20,881 nucleotides of DNA from Apostichopus californicus (lineage: Eukaryota; Echinodermata; Holothuroidea; Aspidochirotida; Stichopodidae). The notes under the pieces were generated by a model, which was not told where the DNA came from, did no database searches, and saw nothing but the letters and a program-made list of their open reading frames with translations. Both the position numbers and the translations under genes were made by a program. The DNA is taken from contig JAIPMN010002316.1 in assembly GCA_020650975.1 (NCBI GenBank), positions 324 through 21,204 on the forward strand, in the 5' to 3' direction. Shown piece by piece: positions 8,536 to 18,150 of this stretch (the stretch's first letter is position 1; each line of letters begins with the position of its first letter).

Positions 8536-8676
8536 ATTGACAGTCTCGTAACTAAGTGCTTTGAAGTTTTGAACCATAGCTCAAATGTTGAGGGAAATCC
8601 CAGTAGTAGTTACGATACTGGGATTCATGTTGCAACACTACCGGTTGTGGGAAATTGCACTACCGCACAACGCTAA
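8536..8676. repeat. Structured dispersed repeat, copy 2
   Basis: Matches 1075-1210. The hairpin is AATCCCAGT (8596-8604), a 12-nt loop, ACTGGGATT (8617-8625). Compared with copy 1, one pair has changed on both sides (G-C to A-T), so the stem stays perfect, and the first loop base now also pairs. The GGTTGTG/CACAAC second stem and the TGTTGCAACA palindrome are kept. Sequence after the shared part is unrelated to that after copy 1. Confidence 0.75.
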
Positions 8677-8868
8677 ACAAGAGAGAGGTTGGCAATACCT
8701 CATGAGGAAAACTCTCTTCACCAAAAGCAAAATAGTCAGTCCAAGTTTGATTCTTCATTGTTTCCTGTTTCGAATCAAACTCAGTTGCAACTCATCTTGA
8801 AAGGTCTCATGAAAGGTTTCATGGAAAAATAATCAGCTGAAGGTGTGATCTTGGAAACTGGTTCATGT

Positions 8869-8876
8869 TTGGACAT
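8869..8876. repeat. Target-site duplication, left (TTGGACAT)
   Basis: A perfect 8-bp match to 9221-9228 on the other side of the MITE. Confidence 0.8.
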
Positions 8877-9220
8877 CAAGGGCGTAGGAACCGGTGGGGC
8901 TGGGGGGGCGCCAGCCCCCCCAGTGAAAAATATGGTGGGGCGGAAGTATCATTCCGCCCCCCCGCTCCGCAAGTCAAAAAACCCCTTTTTCATTTCCAAA
9001 TGAGAAAAAAAATCACATTTGGAGCACCAAATTACATCTAAGGCCAGGTGAAAATGCAAAATTATTTACAAAATGGAGTGGGTGTTGAAGTGTGCTATAT
9101 TGCACCAAATTGCATCTGAGGCCACCTGGAAATGCAAAACAATTCCAAAAAAAGAACCCTCCCCCAGGCCGGCCATCAGTCTTCAGCCCCCCCACTCAAA
9201 AGTACTTTCCTACGCCACTG
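8877..9220. mobile_element. 344-bp hAT-type MITE
   Basis: Terminal inverted repeats CAAGGGCGTAGGAA (left) and, on the other strand, CAGTGGCGTAGGAA (right) match at 12 of 14 positions. They are flanked by a perfect 8-bp target duplication TTGGACAT. Too short to code. The left half is very G/C-rich and folds: CTGGGGGGG/CCCCCCCAG near 8899-8922 and GGGGCGGAA/TTCCGCCCC near 8937-8961. The middle contains an imperfect duplication of a GCACCAAATT(A/G)CATCT(A/G)AGGCCA block about 80 bp apart. No transposase is present. Confidence 0.85.
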
Positions 9221-9228
9221 TTGGACAT
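9221..9228. repeat. Target-site duplication, right (TTGGACAT)
   Basis: The right partner of 8869-8876. Confidence 0.8.
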
Positions 9229-10300
9229 GGTTTACTATCCATGCAAGCAAGTAAATGTTTCTGTAGACAAAAGCACATTGTTTACCATAAAACACCAAGT
9301 AACTCATCTTAAATCATCTAGTGACACAATCTGCCATTCACTAACACTTTTCTTTTATTTCTGTATAGATGTCTCTTAATTTCTTCTGTCCTGATCTGTA
9401 CATGACCTTTGTAATTCTTTACATTCCTTCATGTTTAATAAATAATGATGTTGTGATATCACAGTTAGCTCATGTTGGTTCCCACAAAAGGCTGTCAGGC
9501 TGTGCTTTGGTATCAAAGACCTTTTTCTCAGAAGTTAGTCAAGTTACATCTCCTAACAAGCAGTAATGGGTAATGGTCATATATTCCACCTTGAGACCAA
9601 AAAGCCTACATTCTAAAGGCAACCAGCTACTTTCCCATTGTCAACCAGACACAAATTTTGTTTGATTATGGTAACCTCAAGATGTTTCAGTGCCTAGGTT
9701 CGATGCATGACACATGTTGATCTGTTTGAAATATTTACACAGCATTTCATATGGTCTTTGAACAAATTCTTGGTGGGAGTCATATACCATCTTTAAATAG
9801 AAAATAATCCTCCTTTTCAGTTTCTTTGTTAACATAAGTCCCAAGGTGAGTTCCAACATGAAATGACATTAGTTTAGATTGAGTTTTTGACCAATTCTAG
9901 GAATTATCTTGTTTTAATGTACAATCCTCTTTTTGTTCAAGAACTCCCATATATTAAAACCCTGATAATTGATGCATTTATTGTGAGGAACAGTTATCTG
10001 ACATACTTGTTGAAGCTTAACAGAATGATTTGAAGCACAAAATTAATTTTGATTTGTTGCCTACTGTAAACACAAAATATTGCTATCAGCCTAGGCTGTT
10101 TTTCTGTACCACTTTTTGACAAATGACACTTTGAACACCCTTTACCTTAAACAACGATAAACAATTTCCAAACATGTTTTCATAGTATGAGAATGCTAAT
10201 ATTGCATTTGACAGAAAAACAATTTTTTAATCGTTTAGGATGGCTATTTCAAATATATACTTTGAACAGTAGCGAATGTGACGATATCATATTCCTACAG
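9229..10300. other. Non-coding stretch, nothing recognised
   Basis: AT-rich sequence. Short open stretches (for example 9369-9566 on plus, 9677-9859 on minus) show no domain, splice context or repeat family that I can support. Confidence 0.5.
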
Positions 10301-10409
10301 TAATCACAACAAAGTCTGTGTTTGGATACAGATTAATTTCTTCCTTAATTTTCGGTGAAATTTCTTATAACTTAGATACAGTATATGGTTCAAAAACATC
10401 ATTAAGCTG

Positions 10410-10601
10410 TCATCTATGTAGTGCATTGGTGATTTCGTCGACTTTGTGTAACACAAGATAAGTGTGAACAGTAGACTCTTGTTGTTTTTCATTGCGCTGA
10501 CCAGCACCCATGCGAAGAATGTTCGCATGTAGGCAATGGGACAGTTCTACGAAGCCTAAGCTTCCCGGTACTACATTCTGCTCTAACATCAAGTCCGTCA
10601 T
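10410..10601 (-). CDS. Small candidate exon or ORF, unrecognised
   Basis: An ATG with A at -3 opens a 63-codon frame on the minus strand, beginning MTDLMLEQNVVPGSLGFVEL and continuing SHCLHANILRMGAGQRNEKQ. The composition is protein-like rather than low-complexity, and the local sequence is less AT-rich than its surroundings. I see no domain and no convincing donor, so it could be a first exon with a cryptic end, or chance. An 8-bp inverted repeat CATGCGAA/TTCGCATG (10509-10529) lies inside it. Confidence 0.25.
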   Translation of the reverse strand: MTDLMLEQNVVPGSLGFVELSHCLHANILRMGAGQRNEKQQESTVHTYLVLHKVDEITNALHR

Positions 10602-11680
10602 GTTTCACTTTTCACATGTACATGCTAACTAGGCATGGTAGGCTGTATACTCGTTTGCAATGTGTACCTAATATATAATAGGCAATCACCTGTGCGTGTA
10701 CATGCAAGAGTGTATTTGTTGCGGAAATGGGAGTGCTAACTTCAAGTCGCTCGTTTTGCCTACTTGACCGCATAATGTCATTCACCAAATTGATGCGTTC
10801 CAACAAACAGTGCTTTTGATGAGAAACTGGTGAATTTGAAAAACAGATTTCTACAAGAAGAAAACGACGAATGGGGACAATTTTCACATTGTTAGAAGGA
10901 GAAAATAAGAACTATGAGGACAATGTATCCAAATCTTCCACCAGACAATTCATTTAAAGGTGGCTGGATTACTTAGTCTAACCATGGAGCATTTATAGCT
11001 CCATGGTCTAACATACATATCAGTAGGTCAGTTCCTCAGATGCAACACAAACTCAGTACAAACAATAAGACTTTTATGGCTTCCAATTACATGCCTAAAA
11101 TGTATGCAAATTTGTCAAGGTCAAGTAGTGCTCAGTGTCATTCAAGGGTGCCCTTTTGTTTATATGATGTTACAAACAACATGTTTTAGTTCAGTTGTAA
11201 CAGTTTTCACATTTTAAACCTGCACTGAGAGCCAAGCCATAATCAATTTAGCCTAATAGGAATAAACCAGACATTAAGCATTATAATAATGATGCACTTG
11301 AAACAGTAATGGCTACAGAAACTTTTCAAGTAGTCTAGTCTTTCCTGTTTGATTCACTCTTCTCTTACCTCATAGATTCCACATTTTTCATGTTGGAAAT
11401 CTGATTATTTAATTTGCCTAGTAAAAATCCATTGTTTTCAACCTTTACCATGTAACATTTGTTTTATGTTTATTAAGAATTTGAAATCTTTCTTTCCAAC
11501 AAAGAACTATTATAAAGAAAAGTCACATTCATCACAGATCATTTGAGTCTGCTTCAACCAGTATTGTTTTCATTAGTTCAAGTGTTACTGTTAGGACCCA
11601 GACGAGGCTAATTTTTTTAGCCTGTACAGACTGTACATGTAAACATGTAACTTTGGTAATATCCTATCTCCCTTGGGAAC
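10602..11680. other. Non-coding stretch with small hairpins
   Basis: No supported gene. Contains a 10-bp hairpin ACCATGGAGC (10981-10990)/GCTCCATGGT (10998-11007) with loop ATTTATA, whose outer sides both read GTCTAAC. Near 11605-11623 is AGGCTAA/TTAGCCT around a T-run. Confidence 0.5.
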
Positions 11681-11692
11681 ACCATGTTTTTT

Positions 11693-11724
11693 GGGAGGTA
11701 GGGGGTGGAGGGGGGGTGGTGGTT
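11693..11724 (+). other. G-rich tract, possible G-quadruplex
   Basis: Runs of three, five and seven G separated by 4-5 nt. A four-run quadruplex would need the longest run to be split, so this is only a possibility. Confidence 0.3.
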
Positions 11725-12755
11725 GCAGACAATATTGCAAAGTCCAAGTGTACAGCTATATAAATATGTACTGTAACATGTAACCAGTAGGTGGTAAAAC
11801 CTAAAGGATACTTTTCAAAATTGTTTCAAAAGTTGCAAAATATAGCACCAATTTGTTAACTATAAATTCTCAAAGGAGAGGGGACATCTTAACTGGGCAT
11901 CATTAATTTTTTAGTCTTGCCTCCCACAGTACAAACAAGTGGTTGTCTGCCTATCTCTATTGGGACATTGTACATCAATCCTCCTCCCATCCCCACCCCC
12001 CCCCCCCAATTTCAGATGTTTTATCAAGTGCTAGTGGCATCTCTGTTACCTGTCTCCATTCTACGTATGCACTCAAATGAATCTAGCTTACAAAAGTTGG
12101 TAACATTTTAACACTGCGCTTACATCAGGGTCAATGCCCATTTCCTCTCCATTCTCAAGACGTAATACTGTATTTCCAGGATAATTTTCAATCCACTGGA
12201 ATCTCATTAGTTTTAAACTTTTGGTGAAGGTTCTGAAGTTAACAAGGACCTGAATTCAAGAAAATATCACCTGTGTCAAGCACTAAGGTATCCTGTTAAA
12301 TTTTTTGTTTTTGGACAAGAATTGTATTTCAGTATTTGATCCTCCATGCCTTTGTTTTCTACTGGTACCAGTTGTGCAAGAACATAGTAGTCAGAAGTGC
12401 AGCTTTTATATAGTGAAAGTATTTGCCTGTGTTTTCACAGGTTCTCTTCACTATGCCTTGAGCTTTATTAGCTCTTCTGTAATATCTAATCCAGGTGTTT
12501 TACTTGAAGCCAGATTGGTTTTAGATGTTGTTATGTGACCACATTTTATGTGCTTAGCCCAGGATAGAGCCTTGGCTTGTCTGCATATTTCAGGCCATTG
12601 GGGTTATCAGCATTGTCCCTGTAATTGACATCATCTATTCCATCAGGTGCTGTTTTCTGAGCAAACGATATCTTGAAGGATGCCAGGGGAATAGGGGACT
12701 CCTTCCCTCTCCCAGACACCCACCCTAGCTTGTCAACACAATATATCAAGATGGG
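11725..12755. other. Non-coding stretch, no gene seen
   Basis: Contains a poly-C tract near 11995-12007. A minus-strand open frame at 12546-12749 reads QKTAPDGIDDVNYRDNADNP in part, but has no recognisable domain and overlaps the start of the DR4 repeat block. Confidence 0.45.
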
Positions 12756-13099
12756 TTACCTCTTCTGTTCTCATATTTGGCATGTGGCTTCCCCATAATT
12801 AGTACAAAAACCCTGCTATTTGGGGTGGAGGTCCAAGGTCATTTGGGGTCAGCTGAGGGCAAAATGCAAAAAAAAGAGTAAAAGAAAATGGTGTGTCTCC
12901 AGGACCTGAACATCAACGAGCTCTTGTATGGATGGTAGGATAGCCTTATGCAGTGTAAAGTATTAACACCATTTGGTGTAGGTCAAGAGTTCAGTACAGG
13001 TCACGAGGGGTCAAAACTTGAAATCATGTTTCCAGATTGGCTCTCATATTTACATGTTGCGTCCCTATAATGAGTACAAAAACTTTATTGTTTGAGTGG

Positions 13100-13122
13100 A
13101 GGTCAAAGGTCATTTGTGGTCA
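13100..13122 (+). promoter_or_regulatory. Composite DR1 + DR4 nuclear-receptor-like motif
   Basis: AGGTCA (13100-13105), one base, AGGTCA (13107-13112), four bases, TGGTCA (13117-13122). The first pair is a perfect DR1 (the HNF4, RXR and PPAR preference), the second pair a near-perfect DR4. It sits inside a repeat unit; binding is not shown. Confidence 0.35.
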
Positions 13123-13207
13123 TTAGAGGGCAAATGTCAAAATCTCATAGAGGGCACACAGTGTTAGAAGGTTAGCAGTTCATTCTAGGCAGGGTAGAAT
13201 GAGAGTT

Positions 13208-13225
13208 GGGGGAAGGGGAGGGGGG
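13208..13225 (+). other. G-rich tract
   Basis: Runs of five, four and six G separated by one or two A. Possible but unproven quadruplex former. Confidence 0.25.
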
Positions 13226-13395
13226 ACAGGTAAGCTCTTCACTCGTAAATATCCAAACCAGTAAGTTTTGGGATTTTTATGCAGGGCAAACGTCATATGA
13301 AGTCAACAGTGATGAAAACCTGAAACAGTAAACATGATATCTCAAAAGACAAGTTACATATTACTTGTCATATATTTGTTCTACTGTGTGGACAG

Positions 13396-13575
13396 CTCGA
13401 AGTTGAGCAAACTAACTCCAAGGAAGCAGCTCTCCAAATTGTTATACAGGCACTGGCTCTAGCATCTGCTCAAGTGTGGACTATAGTACTGGCTCCAGTG
13501 AGGGCTCCCAAACAGGCTCTGTTGTGGGCTGTCATACAGGGTCCAGTGTTAACTCTCAAACAGGCTTCAGTGTGA
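13396..13575 (+). CDS. Candidate exon running into the minisatellite
   Basis: It follows an acceptor-like TTGTTCTACTGTGTGGACAG. In phase 0 it reads LEVEQTNSKEAALQIVIQAL then ALASAQVWTIVLAP and ends at TGA 13573-13575, giving 59 codons. A donor-like GTGAGG at 13498 would instead end the exon after 34 codons, also in phase 0. The peptide before the repeat is helix-like and not repeat-derived. Phase 0 matches the outgoing phase of the exon at 2453-2708, so it could be a downstream or terminal exon of that gene. No domain is recognised, and the splice signal is only fair. If the stop is used, the first minisatellite units have been drawn into the coding end. Confidence 0.35.
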   Translation, partial: LEVEQTNSKEAALQIVIQALALASAQVWTIVLAPVRAPKQALLWAVIQGPVLTLKQASV

Positions 13576-14204
13576 GCTCCAATACAGGGTCCAGTGTGGG
13601 CTCCCAAATAAGCTCTGTTGTGGGCTGCCAAGCCTGCCATACAAGGTACAGGTACAGGTGTGGGCTCACATACAGGCTCCACTGTTAGCTCCCAAACAGG
13701 CTCTATTGCTGGGTCTCATACTGGCTCCAGTGTGGGCTCCCAAACAGGCTCTATTGTGGGCTTCCAAATAAGCTCCAATGTGGGCTCTCAAACTGGGTCC
13801 AGTGTGGGCTCCCAAACTTGGTCCAGTGTGGGCTCCCAAACAGGCTCTATTGCAGGCTCCCAAATAGGCTCCAACGTGGGCTCCCATACAGGGTCCAGTG
13901 TGAGCTCCCATACAGGGTCCAGTGTGGGCTCCCAAACAGGCTCTATTGTGGGCTCCCAAATAGGCTCCAATGTGGGCTCCCAAACTGGGTCCAGTGTGGG
14001 CTCCCAAACTTGGTCCAGTGTGGGCCCCCAAACAGGCTCTATTGCAGGCTCTCAAATAGGCTCCAACGTGGGCTCCCATACAGGCTTCAGTGTGAGCTCC
14101 AATACAGGGTCCAGTGTGGGCTCCCAAACAGGCTCTGTTGTGGGCTCCCAAACAGGCTCTGTTGTGGGCTGCCACACAGGGTTCAGTGTGAGCTCCCAAA
14201 CAGG
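13443..14204. repeat. 24-bp minisatellite with 192-bp higher-order unit
   Basis: About 30 copies of a 24-bp unit, consensus GGCTCCCAAACAGGCTCTAT plus TGTG. From 13735 to 14118 the array is two near-identical blocks of eight units (192 bp; 13735-13926 and 13927-14118), showing segmental amplification of the array itself. A small irregular insert near 13640-13662 (GGTACAGGTACAGGTG) shifts the frame. Because 24 is divisible by three and the unit lacks stops, long open frames appear on both strands: GSQTGSSV-type octapeptides on plus (13618-14250) and LGAHTGPC- or EPVWEPTL-type octapeptides on minus. Openness is therefore not evidence of translation. Whether any frame is coding is undecided. Confidence 0.9.
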
Positions 14205-14740
14205 TGCAGCCTATCATCATATTGCTGTGTTGCTGCCCTTTGTGGTATGAACATTCATATTGCCAACACCTTATCTTTCATCAAACTTCTGCTCACAGGG
14301 TTCTTCTCAACTCAGGGAGAACAACAGGAGTTTGATATCATCATTACCTGTCTCCAACTAACATCAGATCATCAAGTATGACCAGTTGTCCTGTGGATGC
14401 CATGTATTTTCAGACAGAACTTCTGACATGCTTAGTCATATTCAAGTGGCATCTATCACCATTTTAACTTGACAATTCCGTTATCAGTTGAGTACTACAA
14501 CTAGTGCACTGCAGAACAGGCTCCATCACCCTCTACAGTACCTCTGTAATGTTAGGGACAGTTTTTATCTTCTATCTTGTCCCTGTTGAAGGTCAGCAAA
14601 CAATCTACTACAAGGATTAGAAGGTTGACCATGTTTGCTGCCCATTGTACTTAATTACCAGTATGATTCACCTTTAGGCATGAGCTATGTTTTCCAACTC
14701 TGCTAAGGTCATGGCAAGCAAAAGTCCAACAGCTGTTATG
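14205..14740. other. Non-coding stretch, nothing firm
   Basis: A 9-bp inverted repeat CAGCAAACA (14594-14602)/TGTTTGCTG (14632-14640) is present. An acceptor-like TTCTGCTCACAG near 14299 precedes a short serine-rich open stretch ending in TAA near 14360, too weak to call an exon. Confidence 0.4.
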
Positions 14741-14744
14741 TAGA

Positions 14745-14852
14745 CTTCCACAAACACATACTATTTTGTGTGGAGTATATGTCTTCCCAGGATGTTTACT
14801 TCCATAAACACATACTATTGTGTGTTGAGTATATGTCTTGCCCGGATGTTTG
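14745..14852. repeat. 54-bp tandem duplication
   Basis: Two direct copies (14745-14798 and 14799-14852). Both begin CTTCCA and contain AAACACATACTATT and GAGTATATGTCTT; they end GGATGTTTA and GGATGTTTG. About 85-90% identical. Confidence 0.8.
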
Positions 14853-15838
14853 AGCCCTAACTTTTAAAAGAGGACAATCTATAGTGCCCAATCTCTTGTT
14901 CCAAACACTTTGCTCTGTCGTGGCAACCAAGAGGGCCAAACCAAGCAGAAGATTTTACATGCTGTTTGTACTGCTGGAATTTCCTTACATTGGAGCCTCT
15001 AATGATATAACTTAGGTGATTAGTACAGGTTATCCCTGCATACTTGACACAATGATTTTGAGAAGTATTGCACTGCTATGAACAGCATCAGAAAAACTCA
15101 TTTAAACTAAACTTGGATTGTGTTTTTCAAGTATAAAAGCTATCCTCCATCATTGTGGATCACACCAACTTCAAAGACTGGGTATAATGTTCAGTAGCTT
15201 CACTGCTTTGTAAGAGATGAAATCATTCAAGACATCTTTGATCACATCACAAATCTGGAATCAGTCCCCCCCCCCCCCAACCCACTTCCTCTCCTTATTT
15301 TTTTCAAGATAACAAAGGCTCTACATTCAAGTCAAAATTACTTTTTCAAAGACTGTTTTTTGCTGTAAATATTCTAAAAATAACTCCTCTTTTTATGCTG
15401 CAATTTCATTTTGTCATATTAAAAGAGCAATTTTAAACCTCTCAGATATTGATGATACACATCTGCACATGTACACAACACATAAACAGGTGCAGTAGGT
15501 ACACATATTTTCACATACCTAATGTACATTGGACTGTGATGATGTTGGCACTCTACAGGTTTTGTTGCCTTGCTGAAAGCAAAAGGAATCTGTGCAATGG
15601 TGGTTACAAGTGTGTGTGTGTGTTTATCTAATGTAAATGTGTGGTTCAAAAACATTGTGTATGGCTATAGCAACATCAGCATTGTGTGTTATTTTATAAG
15701 TAATGTTCTATTGTTCTAAACTGTTGGTTGCCATTCTCCATGTGGCAATGGCTACTTGTTTCTCTACAGAGATTGCATGTTGACGCCTTGTTACTCTCCT
15801 TTCTGTGCGGTGTGTGAAAAGGCATATAGAACAAAGCC
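14853..15838. other. Non-coding stretch with simple repeats
   Basis: A C13 run at 15266-15278 and a short (GT)n at about 15607-15622. No supported gene. Confidence 0.5.
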
Positions 15839-15856
15839 TTTACAATGAATTGTAAA
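15839..15856. other. 18-bp palindrome
   Basis: TTTACAAT-ga-ATTGTAAA, perfect 8-bp arms. Nothing nearby explains it. Confidence 0.5.
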
Positions 15857-18083
15857 TAATCATTGCAACCTTTTCGTGATCATCGTTGATCCACCTTGCT
15901 TTCTTCAATGTGGATGGGTCTGGGGTCATCAGCTTCATATTCTCAAAGGCCTTAAAATCTTATGTTTTCCCATTAAGCTTGGTGTTGCATCTGAGGAACT
16001 TATGTAATGGTTAATGTATTAGACTGTTTAATCCAGTCACTTTAATCAGGCAATGATAAATCCTGTACCGCATCACAATATGCTATGCAAAATGACCATG
16101 TCGCAACACAAGTGCAATGATGTATTTTATAAGAGACAAAATTCAGACATTTCAAAACTACTACACAATCTTTGAGCAATAATTTCTTCCATGTTAATTG
16201 ATAAATATTTCTCAACTCATAATAGTGTTATAGAAATCTACCTAGACTAATAGCAATGTTTGTTTTATGGTCTACAACATATCAAAATGAATTTTGTCAT
16301 CATTTTAATACAAGGACCTTATGTGCACCTTTTACAAAACACTTCTAATTTACAATGTAGTCAGGAATCACAAAGCCTGTTGGTTTTCTGTTTTTTTTCC
16401 TTTTTTTTCTTACTTACTATGTTTGTCAATCATTTCTGAGAAGATGTCACCCATATGGCTTTTCCTTTTTTCTGCTGGTAACACTATAGACTGTTACGTT
16501 TGAAAGATTGTTTGAGGTGGCCAATGAATTCTCAAAAACAAACTCTCCATCATGTGAAATAATGATATATGACACTTATTTCTGATATGCTCACTGGTCC
16601 ATACATACAAATTTGTTCTGCCATATGTAAGAGCTTTTATGTGTTAACAGTGGACAGAAAAAGCCTCATTTTCATTACATAATAAAAGGCAGCTTTAGAG
16701 CAATTAACAACTGGGTACTACATATCAAGTCAGCCATGTAACAAGTTGTGCCTAATTATAATCTAAACTGGGCACACTGTCTGTAGTACTCAAACTTGCT
16801 GTACACATCTATATGATGTGCGTGTAGAAAAGTGTTTGCTGTCTGCATGTGTTGCAGTGTTTTTCCAAGAATCCAATGGCTGTTCTCAGGAAGTGACATT
16901 TAGATCAAGGAAGGACTGTGAAAGGTAGCTCAATCAATGGATACACAAAGGTTGAAATACTTGTGCAATAATACTTGAATAGGGTGGAAAGGATGTGGTC
17001 TATATGATGACATTTAGGTTTATTGTACAGAGGAGGAACTACCGTGCTACAGCTGGATGGGTTTTAGGAACTACATGTTTGCTTTATCCTGGTTCCACTT
17101 AGCTTGATTTCTTTGTAAAAGGAAAACTCATGTTAGTTTTGGAAAAAGTGAGAGGTTTAAGTTTTGGTAGTCCAGTGTTTCACATAGCTGAATTACCGTT
17201 GGATGATAAATACTTCTATTAACATTTGGATCATTCTTTTCAGTTTGGAAAGTATCAAAAGGGAATAATGCAGATGTCCAAACATTGGAAAAACATTGGA
17301 AAATAGTTGACACAAATATTATTTGTGCAGAAGACAAACCTACTTTTAAGGATATATTTGGATATAACCATGCATGAAGAATTGATGTCGTACCGAATAC
17401 TACACAGCCCTTACAGTCTCACCAATGAAGTAAATATATTTTATCTAATGGCTTTGGAGAAAGTTTTCAGATATTTATATATAAATGATGACTATGGAAT
17501 TGTTCTCTTGAAAAAAATTCTCAGGCAGGACATTCTCAGGATCATGTAGTTAGGGAGGCATAGAGGGGAAGTTTAAGGGATGCTATGGAAATATTCAAAC
17601 TTTTTTCTGGTCTTTCTTCACTCAAAGAATTGGAAGCCCAAGAACTAAGTTGCTTAGTTTTAATTATTACTTAGCCCATTAATTTATTGTACACTAAATT
17701 CCTCAAAAACAACATAGAATTGAATGGGGGAAAACAGAAGGCCTGCACCATCTTTAATATAAGAAGCTTGCAATGCATTTTACATTGACAATATGATCAG
17801 ATAGTGCTGCCTTGTTTTCTCTGCATACTACATATTGAGATTCTGTCTTGCTACACAGGGATCTTGTTTATCATAAATCTTGGCTTTTCTTTTCAATGTT
17901 TGAACAGATAATATTTTATAAAAGTTCATCAGGATATGCAATACATAATAGCACATGACAGTTACTAATATTTTGACAGCAGAACTCAGTCACAAACAAA
18001 TCCTTTTTTGCAGATTTAGGGAAATTTTGTCCTAAAATGCTGCTTTTGTGAGTCACATATGAATGTACTACACAGCACAGCAT
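15857..18083. other. Long non-coding stretch, no gene recognised
   Basis: More than 2.2 kb without a convincing exon or mobile element. The longest open frame (about 17307-17549, plus) has no true early ATG context and no domain. A 12-bp phrase, AACATTGGAAAA, is repeated twice near 17280-17301. T-runs occur near 16390-16410. Confidence 0.5.
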
Positions 18084-18150
18084 ACCTACAATTACGTAGA
18101 ATACGTACAATTACGTACAATACCTACAATTACGTACAATACGTACAATT
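18084..18150. repeat. 19-bp tandem repeat (10+9 substructure)
   Basis: Three full units at 18084-18102, 18103-18121 and 18122-18140, and a half unit to 18150, consensus A(C)(G/C)TACAATTACGTACAAT. Each 19-mer is itself a 10-mer plus a 9-mer variant of the same ACGTACAAT core. Units alternate ACC-TACAATT and ACG-TACAATT starts. Confidence 0.85.

Larger units (their letters stand above)
12756..13370. repeat. DR4-bearing repeat units, block 3
   Basis: At least four diverged units. Two are clearly alike: 'CTCATATTTGGCATGTGGCTT' through AGTACAAAAACCCTGCTATT to GGTCCAAGGTCATTTGGGGTC (about 12771-12852), and 'CTCATATTTACATGTTGCGTC' through AGTACAAAAACTTTATTGTT to GGTCAAAGGTCATTTGTGGTC (about 13043-13122). 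Each unit carries two hexamer half-sites four bases apart: 12836-12851 (AGGTCA tttg GGGTCA), 12998-13013 (AGGTCA cgag GGGTCA), 13107-13122 (AGGTCA tttg TGGTCA), and a decayed one at 13290-13305 (ACGTCA tatg AAGTCA). Same family as 3.1-3.5 and 4.4-4.5 kb. Confidence 0.7.

Noticed and set aside
10304-10887. Overlapping minus-strand frames at 10304-10528 and 10612-10887
   Set aside because: The first lacks a real ATG context and ends in AT-rich frame-shadow sequence. The second has no domain and no splice signals.
12546-12749. Minus-strand 67-codon frame as a gene fragment
   Set aside because: It overlaps the edge of the DR4 repeat block and shows no family resemblance I can defend.
13666-14220. 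Long minus-strand open frames across the minisatellite (LGAHTGPC- and EPVWEPTL-type repeats)
   Set aside because: A 24-bp unit without stops keeps frames open on both strands automatically. No start, splice or unique flanking peptide supports translation.
15266-15278. C13 run, and the similar poly-C near 11995, as functional elements
   Set aside because: Simple homopolymers with no surrounding structure.
17128-17549. Opposed open frames near 17.1-17.5 kb
   Set aside because: AT-rich composition, no domains, no consensus splice sites; compatible with chance.
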